Assembly (NCBI RefSeq): GCF_000001735.4
Contig: NC_003071.7
Location: forward strand, 15,599,443 to 15,663,442
DNA length: 64,000 nt
Direction: 5' to 3'
DNA from: Arabidopsis thaliana
Taxonomy: Eukaryota; Streptophyta; Magnoliopsida; Brassicales; Brassicaceae
In this document: positions 37,735-49,837 of the stretch, piece by piece
Layout of the letters: each line of letters opens with the position of its first letter
How positions within the stretch are numbered: the first letter of the stretch is position 1
The notes under the pieces: model-generated
Told to the model about the DNA's origin: nothing
What the model saw: the letters and a program-made list of their open reading frames with translations, nothing else
Databases searched by the model: none
Program-made: the position numbers and the translations under genes

Positions 37735-40008
37735 CTATAGAGAAACATTGTTTTGTTTCTTGATTCCTTGTCCCTTCTTGATCATTCTAGAAAGAACATC
37801 AGCTTGCTTTGTGTTCCCTTCTTGGTTCAAGCTTTTGATCAGTTCATCAGAGCTCTTCCAATCTGTTGAACTTCCTTTCTCCATGATCTTACAAAGAACT
37901 GAGTACGCATTCAGAGTCTTCCCAGCTCCTAAAAGCGCATCCAACACTTTGTCGTAGCTCGAAAACTCTAAGCTGAGATCTCTCTCCAACCCGAAATCTA
38001 ACAGCTTCAATGCTGCAATCGTCTTCCCTTTCTCGCTTAAGACAGATAAGAGGCTGTCCAGATCAGCTGTGTGTCCGTTTTGGTTCAGAAGATCTATACG
38101 CCCCAGGGCTTCTTCTACGTGTCCTCTCATTAAGAGGGCTTCCAAGATCTTGGCAATCAAATCCATGTTGTCTTCGATACCAACGTTTTTATCTATCATG
38201 ATCATCATCACACGGCTTGCTGTCTGCACCCTACCATCCTCGAACAAACTCTCAATCACTGACCTGAAAAGCGATGAGTCTGGGACATGCCCGTCTTCGA
38301 CCATGCTGTCCAGTGCGGTTTTCGCGTCTCCAGGCTCACCTTTGCTCATGTAGCTCTTGATGAGCAGCTCATATGCGTTTGATTCTCTAGGGACACCTCT
38401 CCTCGACATTATCTTCAGAATCTCGTAACTAGAGTCTGGGTTTCCTTCCTTTGCATGACCACGGATTAGATTGTTTAAGGCATCTTGGTCTTGGACACCT
38501 CTTTTCATCAGCTGCCTGAAAAGCACTTCTGCTTTTGCCGTTTGGCCATTGTTGCACAAATACTCGATTATTGGGTTGTAAGCGCTGGGCTCCATTTCCA
38601 GAGTATCCTGATGCCTCAATATGATTTCTTTCTCAATAAGCGTATCTAAAAGCTTGATAGCACGATTGTATGCACTAGCCTTGCATTGGTTCTCAATCAA
38701 AACCCCATAGTGTCCCGCCTCTGCTGGAACATTCAGTGTAGCCATGGCTTTGAGCACCTCAGTGGCTGCCGCCATATCCCCTGCTTTGCTCTGAGACACC
38801 AAAAGCTTAAGAAAGATCGAGTTATCTTTTGGAGCAATGTGTTTCGCCATCATATTCTTCAAGATATTCTTAGCCTCCACCATTTTCCCTGCATCACACA
38901 GACCAGGCAACAACGTCGAATACGTAGTAGCATTAGGCTCAATACCAGAAGATCTCATCTCCTCAAAGATTCTCAACCCATCATCAACTCGGTCCACCGC
39001 AAGATATCCTTTAATCATCGTGGTGTAACTCACAACACTAGGCCCAATCTTATTCCCTTTCATCTCCACAAACAACTTCTCTGCCTCATCCATCTTCTTA
39101 AACCGGCAGAACCCATTGATCATAGTATTAAACGTAGCATCATCCGGCGAGATCCCTCTAGTTTTCATATCTTCAAAGAACCTCAGAGCAGTCTCTAACC
39201 TCAAAGACAAAAAGAACCCCCACAGCATTAGATTATAAGTATGCCTCGTTGGCTCAACACCCTCACTAACCATCTTATTGAAATACCGTTTCGCCATCAT
39301 ATACCTACCACGCCTCAAAATCACCTTAAACAAACTATTATACGACTTAATCGTCCTCTCCACACCCAAATCCTTCATCTTCTGAAAGATTTTAACAGAC
39401 TCTTGAACAATCCCAGCTTTTCCATAACTCTCAATAAGCACCACAAACATATCCTCATCCCAAGGAACACCCTTTTCAGGCATATCCAATAAAATACACC
39501 TAGCATGATTAAGCTTCGAAACCTCTCCAAGCATCTTAATCATTTTCATATGTGTATCTCTATCATGACGAATCAATCCAGATCTCTCCGTCCACCGGAA
39601 AAATTGAAGAGCATGCTCAAGTTTCTTAGCACCGTGCAATACATTATAGACTAAAGAATGATCCCATTCAGGTACAAGATCTCGGATTGAGTTCTGTAAA
39701 CGAGTCGTCCAAGCACGATTATCCATCATTCTACATATTGTATCCTCTAGCTTTTCATGGTTTTGACGCTTACCTCGTTGGAACCTCTCTCTGAGTGGTC
39801 TCGTCTCTGTAGAAGTCAGATTCTTCTTCGTCTCGGATTTTGCATCTGGAGATTGGGTTTCTGGGTTTGCGTTTGCTGGAGTTTGGGTTTCTTCGATGGT
39901 GCTGAATAGACGAGGGAGTGAGAAGAGAGATGAGTTTGATGATCTGGGAAGCGAGAGATAAACCCTAGCTTTTGATTGGTAGCGTTTAGATCTGGAAATG
40001 AAAGCCAT
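37735..40008 (-). CDS. P-class pentatricopeptide repeat protein, probably mitochondrial
   Basis: A single-exon gene of 757 residues from the Met in MAFISRSKRYQSKARVYLS. That N terminus is basic and Ser-rich, as in a mitochondrial presequence. An in-frame ATG upstream at 40140 would add 44 residues and is not preferred. From about residue 110 to the end there are roughly fifteen or more 35-residue PPR units with regular helix pairs, for example SYNSLFKVILRRGRYMMA, TYNLMLWGFFLSLRLETA, TFNTMINGFCRFKKMDEA and TYSTLLPGLCDAGKMVEA. No E, DYW or SMR extension follows; the C terminus ends KQNNVSL. P-class PPRs bind organelle RNA in a sequence-specific way, and some are mitoribosome subunits; which applies here cannot be read from the sequence. 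It matches At2g37230. Confidence 0.92.
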   Translation of the reverse strand: MAFISRSKRYQSKARVYLSLPRSSNSSLFSLPRLFSTIEETQTPANANPETQSPDAKSETKKNLTSTETRPLRERFQRGKRQNHEKLEDTICRMMDNRAWTTRLQNSIRDLVPEWDHSLVYNVLHGAKKLEHALQFFRWTERSGLIRHDRDTHMKMIKMLGEVSKLNHARCILLDMPEKGVPWDEDMFVVLIESYGKAGIVQESVKIFQKMKDLGVERTIKSYNSLFKVILRRGRYMMAKRYFNKMVSEGVEPTRHTYNLMLWGFFLSLRLETALRFFEDMKTRGISPDDATFNTMINGFCRFKKMDEAEKLFVEMKGNKIGPSVVSYTTMIKGYLAVDRVDDGLRIFEEMRSSGIEPNATTYSTLLPGLCDAGKMVEAKNILKNMMAKHIAPKDNSIFLKLLVSQSKAGDMAAATEVLKAMATLNVPAEAGHYGVLIENQCKASAYNRAIKLLDTLIEKEIILRHQDTLEMEPSAYNPIIEYLCNNGQTAKAEVLFRQLMKRGVQDQDALNNLIRGHAKEGNPDSSYEILKIMSRRGVPRESNAYELLIKSYMSKGEPGDAKTALDSMVEDGHVPDSSLFRSVIESLFEDGRVQTASRVMMIMIDKNVGIEDNMDLIAKILEALLMRGHVEEALGRIDLLNQNGHTADLDSLLSVLSEKGKTIAALKLLDFGLERDLSLEFSSYDKVLDALLGAGKTLNAYSVLCKIMEKGSSTDWKSSDELIKSLNQEGNTKQADVLSRMIKKGQGIKKQNNVSL

Positions 40009-40140
40009 TACAGGAAATGGAACCTTTGTCTCTGAGTTTTTCTGAAAATTTTCAATTCGACATGGAAGGACAAAGGAAGCAAGAGTTTTTAGTGATGAGT
40101 AGGGTTTTAGTTTAGGGAAGAAATGGAGTCCTGGATCCAA

Positions 40141-40792
40141 ATCTTGTTCCGGGTCGGGTATTTTCTGAACTTGAACCCGGCCTGTTAAGTGTTACTATCC
40201 AGCCCGGTTTCGTGCATAACAGATGGGCCTAGAATCGTATCTAGTGTTGACCAACATGTAATTTCCACACTGTTATCTATAATTTATTTGTTTTTATTAA
40301 TGTTTAAAGTTCTTATGAGGAATAACAAACATGTATAAAGTAATTTGAAATGTAACCTTAAACAAATGTTGGATGGTGATAGGAGATGCCTAAGCTGACA
40401 TATTTTGTGGGACTTCAAGATAGTAATCTATAGTCTTACCTTTGATCAACTATGTTATCATATCAATAGAGACAAAATTGTTTCGATAACTGGATTATGT
40501 GAATTTGATGTACATCTTTATTTGGAAATAAAAATATATATCTTCTAGCAAGGGCCACACTTATCCTTCGCTGATCTCGACTCATAAGTCATAATGATCA
40601 TCAAAAATCAAGAAACAATGATCATTACTTTCGGTCTACGACTTGTCTTTTTTTCTTTCCCTACCTATATATCAAATGTGGTCGTTGTGATTGTGGTAAT
40701 GGTGTTTTATGGATTTAGTTGAGTATCCGGGCATAGCAGTGTCGTTACTGTTTTTTAAATATCTATTTTTCGATTGCGATTCTTTCAACTCT
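40141..40792. other. Spacer downstream of the peroxiredoxin-like gene
   Basis: About 650 bp between the PPR leader and the stop codon of the peroxiredoxin-like gene. Includes that gene's 3' UTR and the PPR promoter. No other gene was seen. Confidence 0.55.
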
Positions 40793-42278
40793 TCAAGCAC
40801 AACACGCTTTAAGGATCTCTTCAACAGGCGGGTCATCACCGGCTTCTTTGTCCTGAAATCCGCAAACAAATTGTTGAAAACAACAATGTGTTTGAAAAGA
40901 TATATCGGTATACTAGGTTCCCAAATATGAGGCTAGTTTCACAATCAAGATTAGACGAAAGAGATTACCTTGCGTATATAAGAGATGTTATCTTTCCCAG
41001 GGCCAGCAACTAAGATTCCGCCTTGTTGCCTGCACAAGGTCCGTGACAATAGTTGTTAAGAAAAACGGAAAGTAATCTCATCGATCTCTAACCAGAAGGA
41101 ATGAATGATTCATATACTCTTAAACTTACCAGCCGCCTCTTTCAACTGTATCTTTCATAAACGAGAGTTTCCAGTCTTGGCGGTATCCTTCCATGTAAGA
41201 CTCTAGTATCTTCATAGCAGCCTATAATAATGCCACAGAAGCTACTGAGAGTCTGAGACCACAAAAGCAGAACATTTTGGTTACCTAATTATAATATGCT
41301 AAGTAGAAGTCACTCTACTTTGGGTGTAAATGTAACAGAAACCCCTGAAACGAACTCAAGCGCCTCGTATGATGCGTGGTTTGGATCCGCATAGACCTCT
41401 GTATTGAGAGAAAGTTGATTACAGATAATTAGATCATCTCATAAAAGGAACTACTCACCAGGCTTTTTTAGTAATCAAGAGAAAACATACCTCCTTTAAA
41501 CTTAGTCTGTTCCACAAAAGTATTAGCCTGCATACATAGATGGTCATAACGTGAGAAGCAGCAGCTTAAAACTGCTTACGCTTACAAAAATTGCGTATTC
41601 AAAATGTTGTTTACCTGATCGATGCTTCCCGGTCCGATCAGAACAAGAGCAACACCAGATGCATCCATCACATCCTAAACAAAAATCTCAAAGGTATCAC
41701 TCAATGACTTCAATTGTGTATAAATGGCCAATCTTTTTAAACCAAAGATCATTCTGTTACCTTCTTTTCTGCAAGATAAGCTGCTCGTTTCCGACAGAGC
41801 ACACATCTGAAAACATAACAAGCAATCTTAGATAGTTACACATAGTCATAAACCAGAATCATCAAATATAATGAGAAAATTACCCAAAATGACGAGCAAA
41901 TGCAACAACGGCCTTCCTATCTTTCCATAAATCAGAAATCGGAATCTCATTTCCTCTCAAATCCAAGACTTTCACTGTATCTAGCGAATCAGCTGTACCT
42001 TTCCCTATTCCAGCTCCTGTGGAGAATCAATATAATCTAGTAAGTAATCTAGAATCTCCGTATTCAATATAATATAGAAAGAGAAGACACTTAAGCTCAC
42101 CGGAAGAAGCTCCGGTAATGGCCGACACGACCACGGCGCTACGCCGGAGAGAGACACTACGAAAGTGAGATTTGACCGAATAACCAGGAAGTACTGTCCC
42201 TAATCCATGAATCGTCTTCAGCTTCGGCTGCAGAGTAATGGACGTGATCGTCGACGACGACGAGAGAGCAATCGCCAT
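40793..42278 (-). CDS. Plastid peroxiredoxin-like (AhpC/TSA-type, thioredoxin-fold) protein
   Basis: A thioredoxin-superfamily protein of about 248 residues from nine exons; exon 1 is 42278-42101, exon 2 is 42016-41884, and the last ends at 40793. The N terminus MAIALSSSSTITSITLQPK is a chloroplast transit-like peptide. The core shows FARHFGCVLCRKRAAYLAEKK, in which a CxxC pair (CVLC) occupies the active-site position, then VALVLIGPGSID and VYADPNHASYEALEF. This pattern matches the PRXL2/AAED1 (prostamide synthase-like) branch rather than classical 2-Cys peroxiredoxins. The C terminus ends EEILKACCA. The start follows a leader with an in-frame upstream ATG at 42344. It is divergent from adenylate kinase. 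It corresponds to At2g37240; substrate unknown. Confidence 0.88.
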
Positions 42279-42548
42279 TGTTGCTTCCAGAGAAAGCTGA
42301 AAATAATAATAATCCCAATTTAAAATCGAAATCGATTTTCTCATACCGTTGGTTAATCTCGTGGAGTTGGGTTATTACACGTGTCAGATGATGTAACCAT
42401 GATCTCAGAGAAAAAGTCACATGCCACGTCAGTTAACTTTAGGGCAAAATGGGAAAAGAATCTAAAGAGCATATGTTCGTGCACGTTCTTGTTTAGGGTA
42501 AGCTCAAAGCTCAAGCCGCTTCTATCTCTCTACATTTCTCTTTCTGCA
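42279..42548. promoter_or_regulatory. Divergent promoter of peroxiredoxin-like and adenylate kinase genes
   Basis: Only 270 bp separate two plastid-protein start codons. It contains a perfect G-box palindrome ACACGTGT at 42377-42384 and an ACGT core (CCACGTCAG) near 42424. G-box motifs are bound by bZIP/bHLH factors; joint light or stress control of both genes is inference. Confidence 0.6.
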
Positions 42549-43876
42549 ATGGCGAGATTAGTGCGTGTGGCTAGATCCTCCTCCCTCTTTGGCTTTGGTA
42601 ACCGTTTCTACTCTACTTCAGCCGAAGCTAGCCACGCGTCGTCGCCTTCGCCGTTTCTTCACGGCGGCGGAGCTAGCAGGGTTGCTCCGAAAGATAGAAA
42701 TGTTCAGTGGGTGTTTTTGGGATGTCCTGGTGTTGGAAAAGGAACTTACGCTAGTAGACTATCAACCCTTCTCGGCGTTCCTCACATCGCCACCGGCGAT
42801 CTCGTCCGTGAAGAGCTTGCATCTTCTGGACCTCTCTCTCAAAAGGTGCGACCTTTTTTTTTCTTTCCCATTTTCTGTTACTGTGATTCTGATGGAGATT
42901 CTCTTCTTTGTTCGATTTTGGATCCATATAGTCTGAAATTGAATGTTTAGCTAATCGGACTTTCATTATTGGATCTGAAAATTTCCGTCTATCTCTCGAT
43001 AGATCTAGTGAGCTAAGTCCATTTGAAAGTGTTTCTAACTACATTTGATCAGTATCATAACAGATCTATTCATATATATTAAAGTCAATGGCTTTGTTTT
43101 GTTTGTTATCTGTATGCATAATTGTTAAACAATCTCTTGTTACTTGATGCAGCTATCGGAGATTGTAAATCAGGGAAAATTGGTTTCTGATGAGATCATT
43201 GTAGACTTATTGTCCAAAAGACTTGAGGCTGGTGAAGCTAGAGGTGAATCAGGGTTTATCCTTGATGGCTTTCCTCGTACCATGAGACAAGCTGTAAGTA
43301 TTATTCGTTTTAAGCAATTTTTGATAATCAATCTCCATTATCATTTCTAACAGTGGATTGTCTTTTGGTTCAGGAAATACTGGGAGATGTAACTGACATC
43401 GATTTGGTGGTGAATTTGAAGCTTCCTGAGGAAGTTTTGGTTGACAAATGCCTTGGAAGGAGAACATGTAGTCAATGTGGCAAGGGTTTTAATGTAGCTC
43501 ACATCAACTTAAAGGGTGAGAATGGAAGACCTGGAATTAGTATGGATCCACTTCTCCCTCCACATCAATGTATGTCAAAGCTTGTCACTCGAGCTGATGA
43601 TACTGAAGAGGTGGTGAAAGCAAGGCTTCGTATATACAATGAAACGGTAAGCCCCTCTATTGTCCTTTTCCATTGCTAGTTTATGAACGATCAGGTGTTA
43701 ATTAGTGCCTTTTTGTATTTTTCTATATGCAGAGCCAGCCTCTTGAAGAATACTACCGTACCAAGGGAAAGCTTATGGAGTTTGACTTACCTGGAGGCAT
43801 CCCAGAGTCATGGCCAAGGCTATTGGAAGCTTTAAGGCTTGACGATTACGAGGAGAAACAGTCTGTCGCAGCATAA
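42549..43876 (+). CDS. ADK: Adenylate kinase, chloroplast type
   Basis: A 284-residue enzyme that interconverts ATP + AMP and 2 ADP. Exons 42549-42845, 43153-43293, 43374-43646 and 43733-43876 (855 nt). The N terminus [20 protein letters not shown] and the Ser-rich region after it form an organelle-targeting peptide. The P-loop reads [14 protein letters not shown], the AMP-binding segment [10 protein letters not shown], the NMP region [13 protein letters not shown], and a long LID has [20 protein letters not shown] followed by LPPHQC, then [13 protein letters not shown]. An upstream in-frame ATG at 42381 lies in the leader; I prefer 42549. I recognise it as At2g37250 (AMK2/ADK); loss of plastid AMK2 disturbs chloroplast development (literature memory). 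Confidence 0.95.
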
Positions 43877-44204
43877 GTTCACTATCAAATCCCGGTATTT
43901 AAAATTCTTTGCATGTGGAATACATATGCGTAATCAATTTTGTGTTGGAAATAAAAGTAAAAAGAAAACCTTAGATTGTTTTTCACCTCAATAGAAATAA
44001 TCATACACACTTGCGCAAACTATTATTTTTCCACCAGCCGGGGATTTTGGCTCCATGAGAGAAATATGATGTATCATGATTGTTTGAGATTGCTAGTGAC
44101 ATTACAGGAATGTATCAATACTTCTACACCACTTGTTATGCATTGAGTTTAATCGTTATGCTCTTGTGATATGTTTTTTTTGGAAAATGTGATGAATGAT
44201 GATA

Positions 44205-44344
44205 TTGCGGCTGGCCGAGCTGGCTGGTTAAAGAACTCAACCAGACAGTAAAGTAAAACAGCCGCATAGATTAAACGGGAACTTATAACCAGCTCTTGAC
44301 TGTCCTAGCATTGGCGGTGCGGGATAGAATCGTTCCTTACATCA
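44205..44344 (+). ncRNA. Candidate H/ACA box snoRNA
   Basis: The arrangement hairpin, H box, hairpin, ACA is visible. Hairpin 1: GCGGCTG (44207-44213) pairs with CAGCCGC (44259-44265); above an internal loop, CTGGCTGGTT pairs with AACCAGACAG with one mismatch. The H box AGATTA (44268-44273) fits ANANNA. Hairpin 2: GGGAAC (44277-44282) pairs with GTTCCT (44332-44337), and ACA lies at 44339-44341, three bases before the expected end. Distance from the inner stem of hairpin 2 to ACA is about 14 nt, as expected. Hairpin 1 is longer than the norm on its 3' side and the inner fold of hairpin 2 is ambiguous. Confidence 0.45.
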
Positions 44345-44822
44345 TGGAATTGATGCTCTCATTATCGGTCATTGTGTATTACTTGCTCTGTTATTTGTTG
44401 TGATCAAAACCTAGCTTCTGTTTTACGTTTGCCGTCTCTGAATTTTTTTTTGGTTTTTAACTCTCCCTACGTGAGTATGGATGGTAAATACAGATTCAAT
44501 TTGAAATGCTGAACGGGACTTGGCTCATAGCAATCTAAATCACAGTGACAAACGTGTACTTCGATTGCCTTTGTGATGGTCAATCAAAGCTGTAATGTTG
44601 TTGGTTTTTGACGCTAACCGGAACTAAACTCCTTTCACTGAGAGGTCTCGATGAGAGAAATCATTGTCATGAACGAAATAATTTAAAACATGATTTAAGA
44701 TTACAGAAAATGCCTAACGCAAAATTATTGACGAATCACAAGGCAAGGAAGAAGTAGAGAGGAGAGTTGATAAGAAAAGAGAAATCTTCATAGAAACTAA
44801 AACTGTGTACAAGTGTTTATAT

Positions 44823-44893
44823 ACATTGATTAAGCTTCAACAATCTTCTTAATTAACCACATTGATTAGCTTCAACAATCTTCTTAACTAACC
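44823..44893 (+). repeat. Imperfect tandem duplication, 2 x 36 bp
   Basis: ACATTGATTAAGCTTCAACA-type unit at 44823-44858 is followed directly by a second copy at 44859-44893, differing by one indel and one substitution. Not coding. Confidence 0.85.
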
Positions 44894-45834
44894 TAACATA
44901 TTAGTTAGACAATTAATAATGTCAACTCCAATATTTGTTGAAACTCCAATATTGTTATAAATTGCAAGCTAACAAAGTAACAATTGATAGGTTTAATAAA
45001 TATTTTCGTCAAATGATCATTGGGTAGTGGTATTTAATAATATTTTATTAACTCATGTAGTGAAAAGTATTGGACAAGATGACTGAATTTTCTTCGTCTC
45101 TTATCTAACAGAGGTGTAACCGAAATAAACCGAATTCAATTTGGTTGGGTTGAGTTAAAATAAAATAAGTTGGTACAGTTCAGTTCACGTGTTTACTTCG
45201 AACAGAACAGGCTCGTGCGCGTGTCAACAACCAATAAGTTCTTTTGGTCGCTGTAGTCTTCAACTAAAACCAAACGACACCGTTCCTTGTGGCCGCGTTT
45301 TCCAACTAACTTTCAACTTCAACTAACGTTCAACGAGTGTCCATCTCCTCTATCTCTCTTTTTCCTTTTCATTGGCTTCTTCATCACTATAGAGACTAAA
45401 ACTGACCTTGATCCATCCAACGTTCCCTATACTGACACGTGTATCCATCACAGTGTCGGCTAAAGCTCAAGGAACTCATACCAAGAAATACATCATCATC
45501 TCTCAATAATCACAAACCGGATCCGGATCAATTTGGATCCATCAGATTTTCTTCGTTCCCTAACTCCTAAAAAGGAGAGATTCTTCAAATCCTTATCACA
45601 ACTTCAGTTTTTGCATTCACCGTCGTGAGTGTTCTACTTTTGGTAATGATTCACTAGTCAAGTTTCTTTCTTTATGCTATAACTTGCAACTAGATCTTGT
45701 ACTAATGGAATTGATGTTTCTCCAATCATCTTCTTTGATTTTGCTCCATCTTTCTTTTCCTAATTTGGAAAAATGAGTCTTTACCTATAGAATCTGATAA
45801 ATATGTCTCTTACATAATTGATTAAGGTCAAGTA

Positions 45835-47350
45835 ATGGAGGTGAATGATGGTGAAAGAGTGGTAATAGCAAAACCAGTTGCCTCAAGACCTTCTTCAAGT
45901 TCTGGCTTCAGGACATTCACTGAGCTTCTTACTGATTCAGTTACCGTATCTCCGCAAACGACTTGCCACGAGATTGTAGACGCTGCTATAAGACCAAAGA
46001 CTTTGAGATTCAATCAGCCAGTAGCAGCTTCGGTCTCATGTCCACGGGTATCGAGTTGTCTATTTAATTCTTCGCATTGTTATCTTCTTTCCGCATCCTC
46101 TAGTCTTGACTCAACTATTTCTGATAATGATAGGCTGAAGTAAAAGGTATTGGAAATGGAATGTCTTGTGATGATGATTCAGATAGCAGAAACTACGTCG
46201 TTTATAAACCGAAAGCAAAGCTTGTCTCCAAAGCAACCGTCTCTGCATTGGCTAATATGGTAAGTTGATTTTAAAGCTAACAAGGTCACTGACTTTCGAA
46301 TGTTGTTTAATTCTGTTTTCTTTAGCTTCAGGGGAATCGTCAACAAACTTGGAGACAAAGCGAAGCAGTATCCTATGGGAAGAGTGTGAGCCAAGGTACA
46401 CATCGAGCAGGTCCTAATCTAGTCCAGAAAGTTCCATCTTTTACGGAATCAGAGACATCTACTGGGGATAGATCTTCTGTGGATGGATACAACTGGAGGA
46501 AATACGGACAGAAGCAAGTTAAAGGAAGTGAGTGTCCAAGGAGTTATTACAAATGCACACACCCGAAATGTCCGGTGAAGAAGAAAGTAGAGAGATCAGT
46601 GGAAGGTCAAGTTTCAGAGATTGTGTATCAAGGTGAACATAATCACTCAAAGCCATCTTGTCCTCTTCCACGGCGTGCTTCATCATCAATCTCTTCAGGG
46701 TTTCAAAAACCACCAAAATCGATTGCTTCTGAAGGATCAATGGGACAAGACCCTAACAATAATCTCTATTCTCCTCTATGGAACAATCAAAGCAATGACT
46801 CTACTCAAAACAGAACAGAGAAGATGAGTGAAGGTTGTGTTATTACACCATTTGAGTTTGCTGTTCCAAGATCGACAAATTCAAATCCCGGAACTTCAGA
46901 TTCCGGTTGCAAGAGTAGCCAATGTGATGAAGGAGAGCTTGATGATCCAAGCAGAAGCAAAAGAAGGTAAGATTGTTTCAAACTCTTAACTTCTGCAATT
47001 TTGTTTACATTGCTTGTATTGACTTTGTGTTTGATAACAGGAAGAACGAGAAGCAATCTAGTGAAGCAGGAGTATCGCAAGGCTCAGTGGAATCAGACAG
47101 TCTTGAAGATGGATTCAGGTGGAGAAAGTATGGACAAAAAGTGGTAGGAGGCAATGCGTATCCAAGAAGTTATTACAGATGCACAAGTGCTAATTGCAGA
47201 GCAAGGAAACATGTTGAACGAGCGAGTGATGATCCAAGAGCTTTCATTACAACCTACGAGGGTAAACATAATCATCATTTGCTCTTGAGCCCTCCATCTT
47301 CCTCTACTCTTCCCTTTAACTCCCCACAACTTTCTAAGCAAACAATTTGA
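45835..47350 (+). CDS. TTG2: WRKY44 transcription factor TTG2
   Basis: A 429-residue group I WRKY factor that controls trichome outgrowth, seed-coat mucilage and tannin formation (literature memory, At2g37260). Exons 45835-46047, 46134-46259, 46326-46966 and 47041-47350 (1290 nt). Two WRKY domains are present. The N-terminal one reads [19 protein letters not shown] with zinc ligands C-x4-C (CTHPKC) and HNH. The C-terminal one reads [19 protein letters not shown] with CTSANC and HNH; the last intron lies upstream of it at the RSKRRKN basic patch, a likely nuclear localisation signal. A Ser-rich linker separates the domains. MYB-like sites in the promoter fit its known control by the MYB-bHLH-TTG1 complex, but this was not tested here. 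Confidence 0.97.
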
Positions 47351-48009
47351 TTTGATGATCCATTCATGCTTTTTCTTTTTTCTTTTTCTTTTTTTGTTAA
47401 GAATGAGAAAAAAGAAGAAGCAAATGGTAAATACAATCACCATTTGCTCTTCACTCACAACTTCCTAAGCAAAAGCCATTTGATCAATTCATGCCTGTTT
47501 CTTCAATCTTTATACCACATTAGTTAATTAATCGTGTGAATTTATTTGTTTTTACATTAAGATTGTAAGGACAAGAAGATTGATGTTATTTTAACAAATC
47601 CAAATAAAAACGTGTGTTATATTTTTTAGGGGTAACTTTCTTCAATATGTTTAGTTTATCGAACTTGAGAAATTTGACTTCATGGGACCATTTCTTTTCT
47701 GTTCACGTTGCTAAACATAATGCAATTTCCATCGGTGTAACTCAATTACATTGGTGGTCTATCGAAATCCTCTAGATCTCAGTAACCACGTTGGTATTGT
47801 ACTACCTTTCCAAGGAACATAAGATAAACTCATAAGCTTAATGAGTTATCTATCCGATACTTGTTTACATTTTCGCGGCGTGAGTCGAAGGGAGAAAGAA
47901 TCACATGTCAAGATCACGCCTTGTATATCTTGTCCGTAGGATTGAAAGGCGGGTCATGTCTCGGAATTGAGAAGCCCTTAACCACCCGACTTGAGCCATG
48001 TGGGCATAT
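47351..48009. other. TTG2 3' flank
   Basis: About 660 bp containing the TTG2 3' UTR. No gene was seen before the RNase H-like relic. Confidence 0.55.
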
Positions 48010-48151
48010 ACACATGATTTGCCATCCAGAAATGCTACTTACGGTATGGACACCATTGAGCCCAAATGCCTTTAAATGCAATGTACATGGTGCTTGGAAG
48101 ACTGACAGGGAAATTAGAGGCATTGGTTGTGTCCTTAGAGACTCAAAATAG
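48010..48151 (+). pseudogene. RNase H-like domain fragment
   Basis: The frame ending at 48151 reads VWTPLSPNAFKCNVHGAWK followed by TDREIRGIGCVLRDSK and a TAG stop. This matches the start of the plant RVT_3 RNase H-like domain (KCN-x-DGAW, then GWVLRDS-G) found in non-LTR retroelement proteins and in derived single-domain genes. The catalytic Asp of DGAW is His here, the Trp of GWVLRD is Cys, and the domain stops after about 35 residues. It is a dead fragment. Confidence 0.6.
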
Positions 48152-48440
48152 ATTGTTTGAGTTATCTGAAATTTTTCATGGCTCCATCTACATCTTTTAT
48201 CTTGGAGTAGCAGCAAATTGGAAACCATATAACTACCATGATTTATAGCACTTTAAACTGAAAAATATATAGATGAAATAATTTTAAATATGAAACCGTT
48301 TGATGATCAAGATCCCAAGTCGATTATAAGCGTCAAAATTTCATTAAAGATAGAGAGATCATCTGAAACATATCCAAAGCTAATGGAAACAACACAAAAA
48401 CTCTTTGATATAATGCAAACTTAGAGGAAAGGGAGATCCC

Positions 48441-49600
<1,160 letters not shown>

Positions 49601-49769
49601 GACTGGAGGATCAATAGAAGATTAGTAAAAACCCGTAAATAGGAAATTAGAAAATGAAAAAACAGGAATCAGAGAATGGACCTGAAACTCTATAAGTGTC
49701 GAGAGAAGTAGGGATCTTTAGCCGCGGCTTGAAGAAGAAGAAGAGAAGGAAGCTCAAGCAATGAAGAAT

Positions 49770-49837
49770 AAACCCTAAAAATGAGTGTTAGTAATGTTCT
49801 GTTTATAAAATGGGTTTTATTGGGCTTATGTTGGGCT
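49770..49837 (-). promoter_or_regulatory. Telo-box and site II promoter elements of RPS5
   Basis: AAACCCTAA at 49770-49778, TTTATAAA at 49802-49809, TGGGCT at 49821-49826 and 49832-49837. This mirrors the RPL12 promoter in the same window and is the usual layout for co-regulated ribosomal protein genes. Confidence 0.7.

Larger units (their letters stand above)
43877..45834. other. Spacer and TTG2 promoter region
   Basis: About 2 kb. It contains an H/ACA snoRNA-like sequence (44207-44344), an imperfect 36-bp tandem duplication (44823-44893), and the TTG2 promoter with a MYB-type motif CCAACTAAC near 45302. The leader of TTG2 probably has a 5'-UTR intron, with donor near 45625 (GTGAGT) and acceptor near 45828. 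Confidence 0.5.

Noticed and set aside
38686..39198. 170-codon + strand frame inside the PPR gene
   Set aside because: Antisense shadow of a long repetitive coding exon.
40009..40140. Longer PPR start at 40140
   Set aside because: The extra 44 residues are less like a targeting peptide than the segment beginning MAFISRSKRYQ; kept only as an alternative.
44680..45000. Possible solo LTR upstream of TTG2
   Set aside because: No TG...CA ends or target-site duplication could be fixed by eye.
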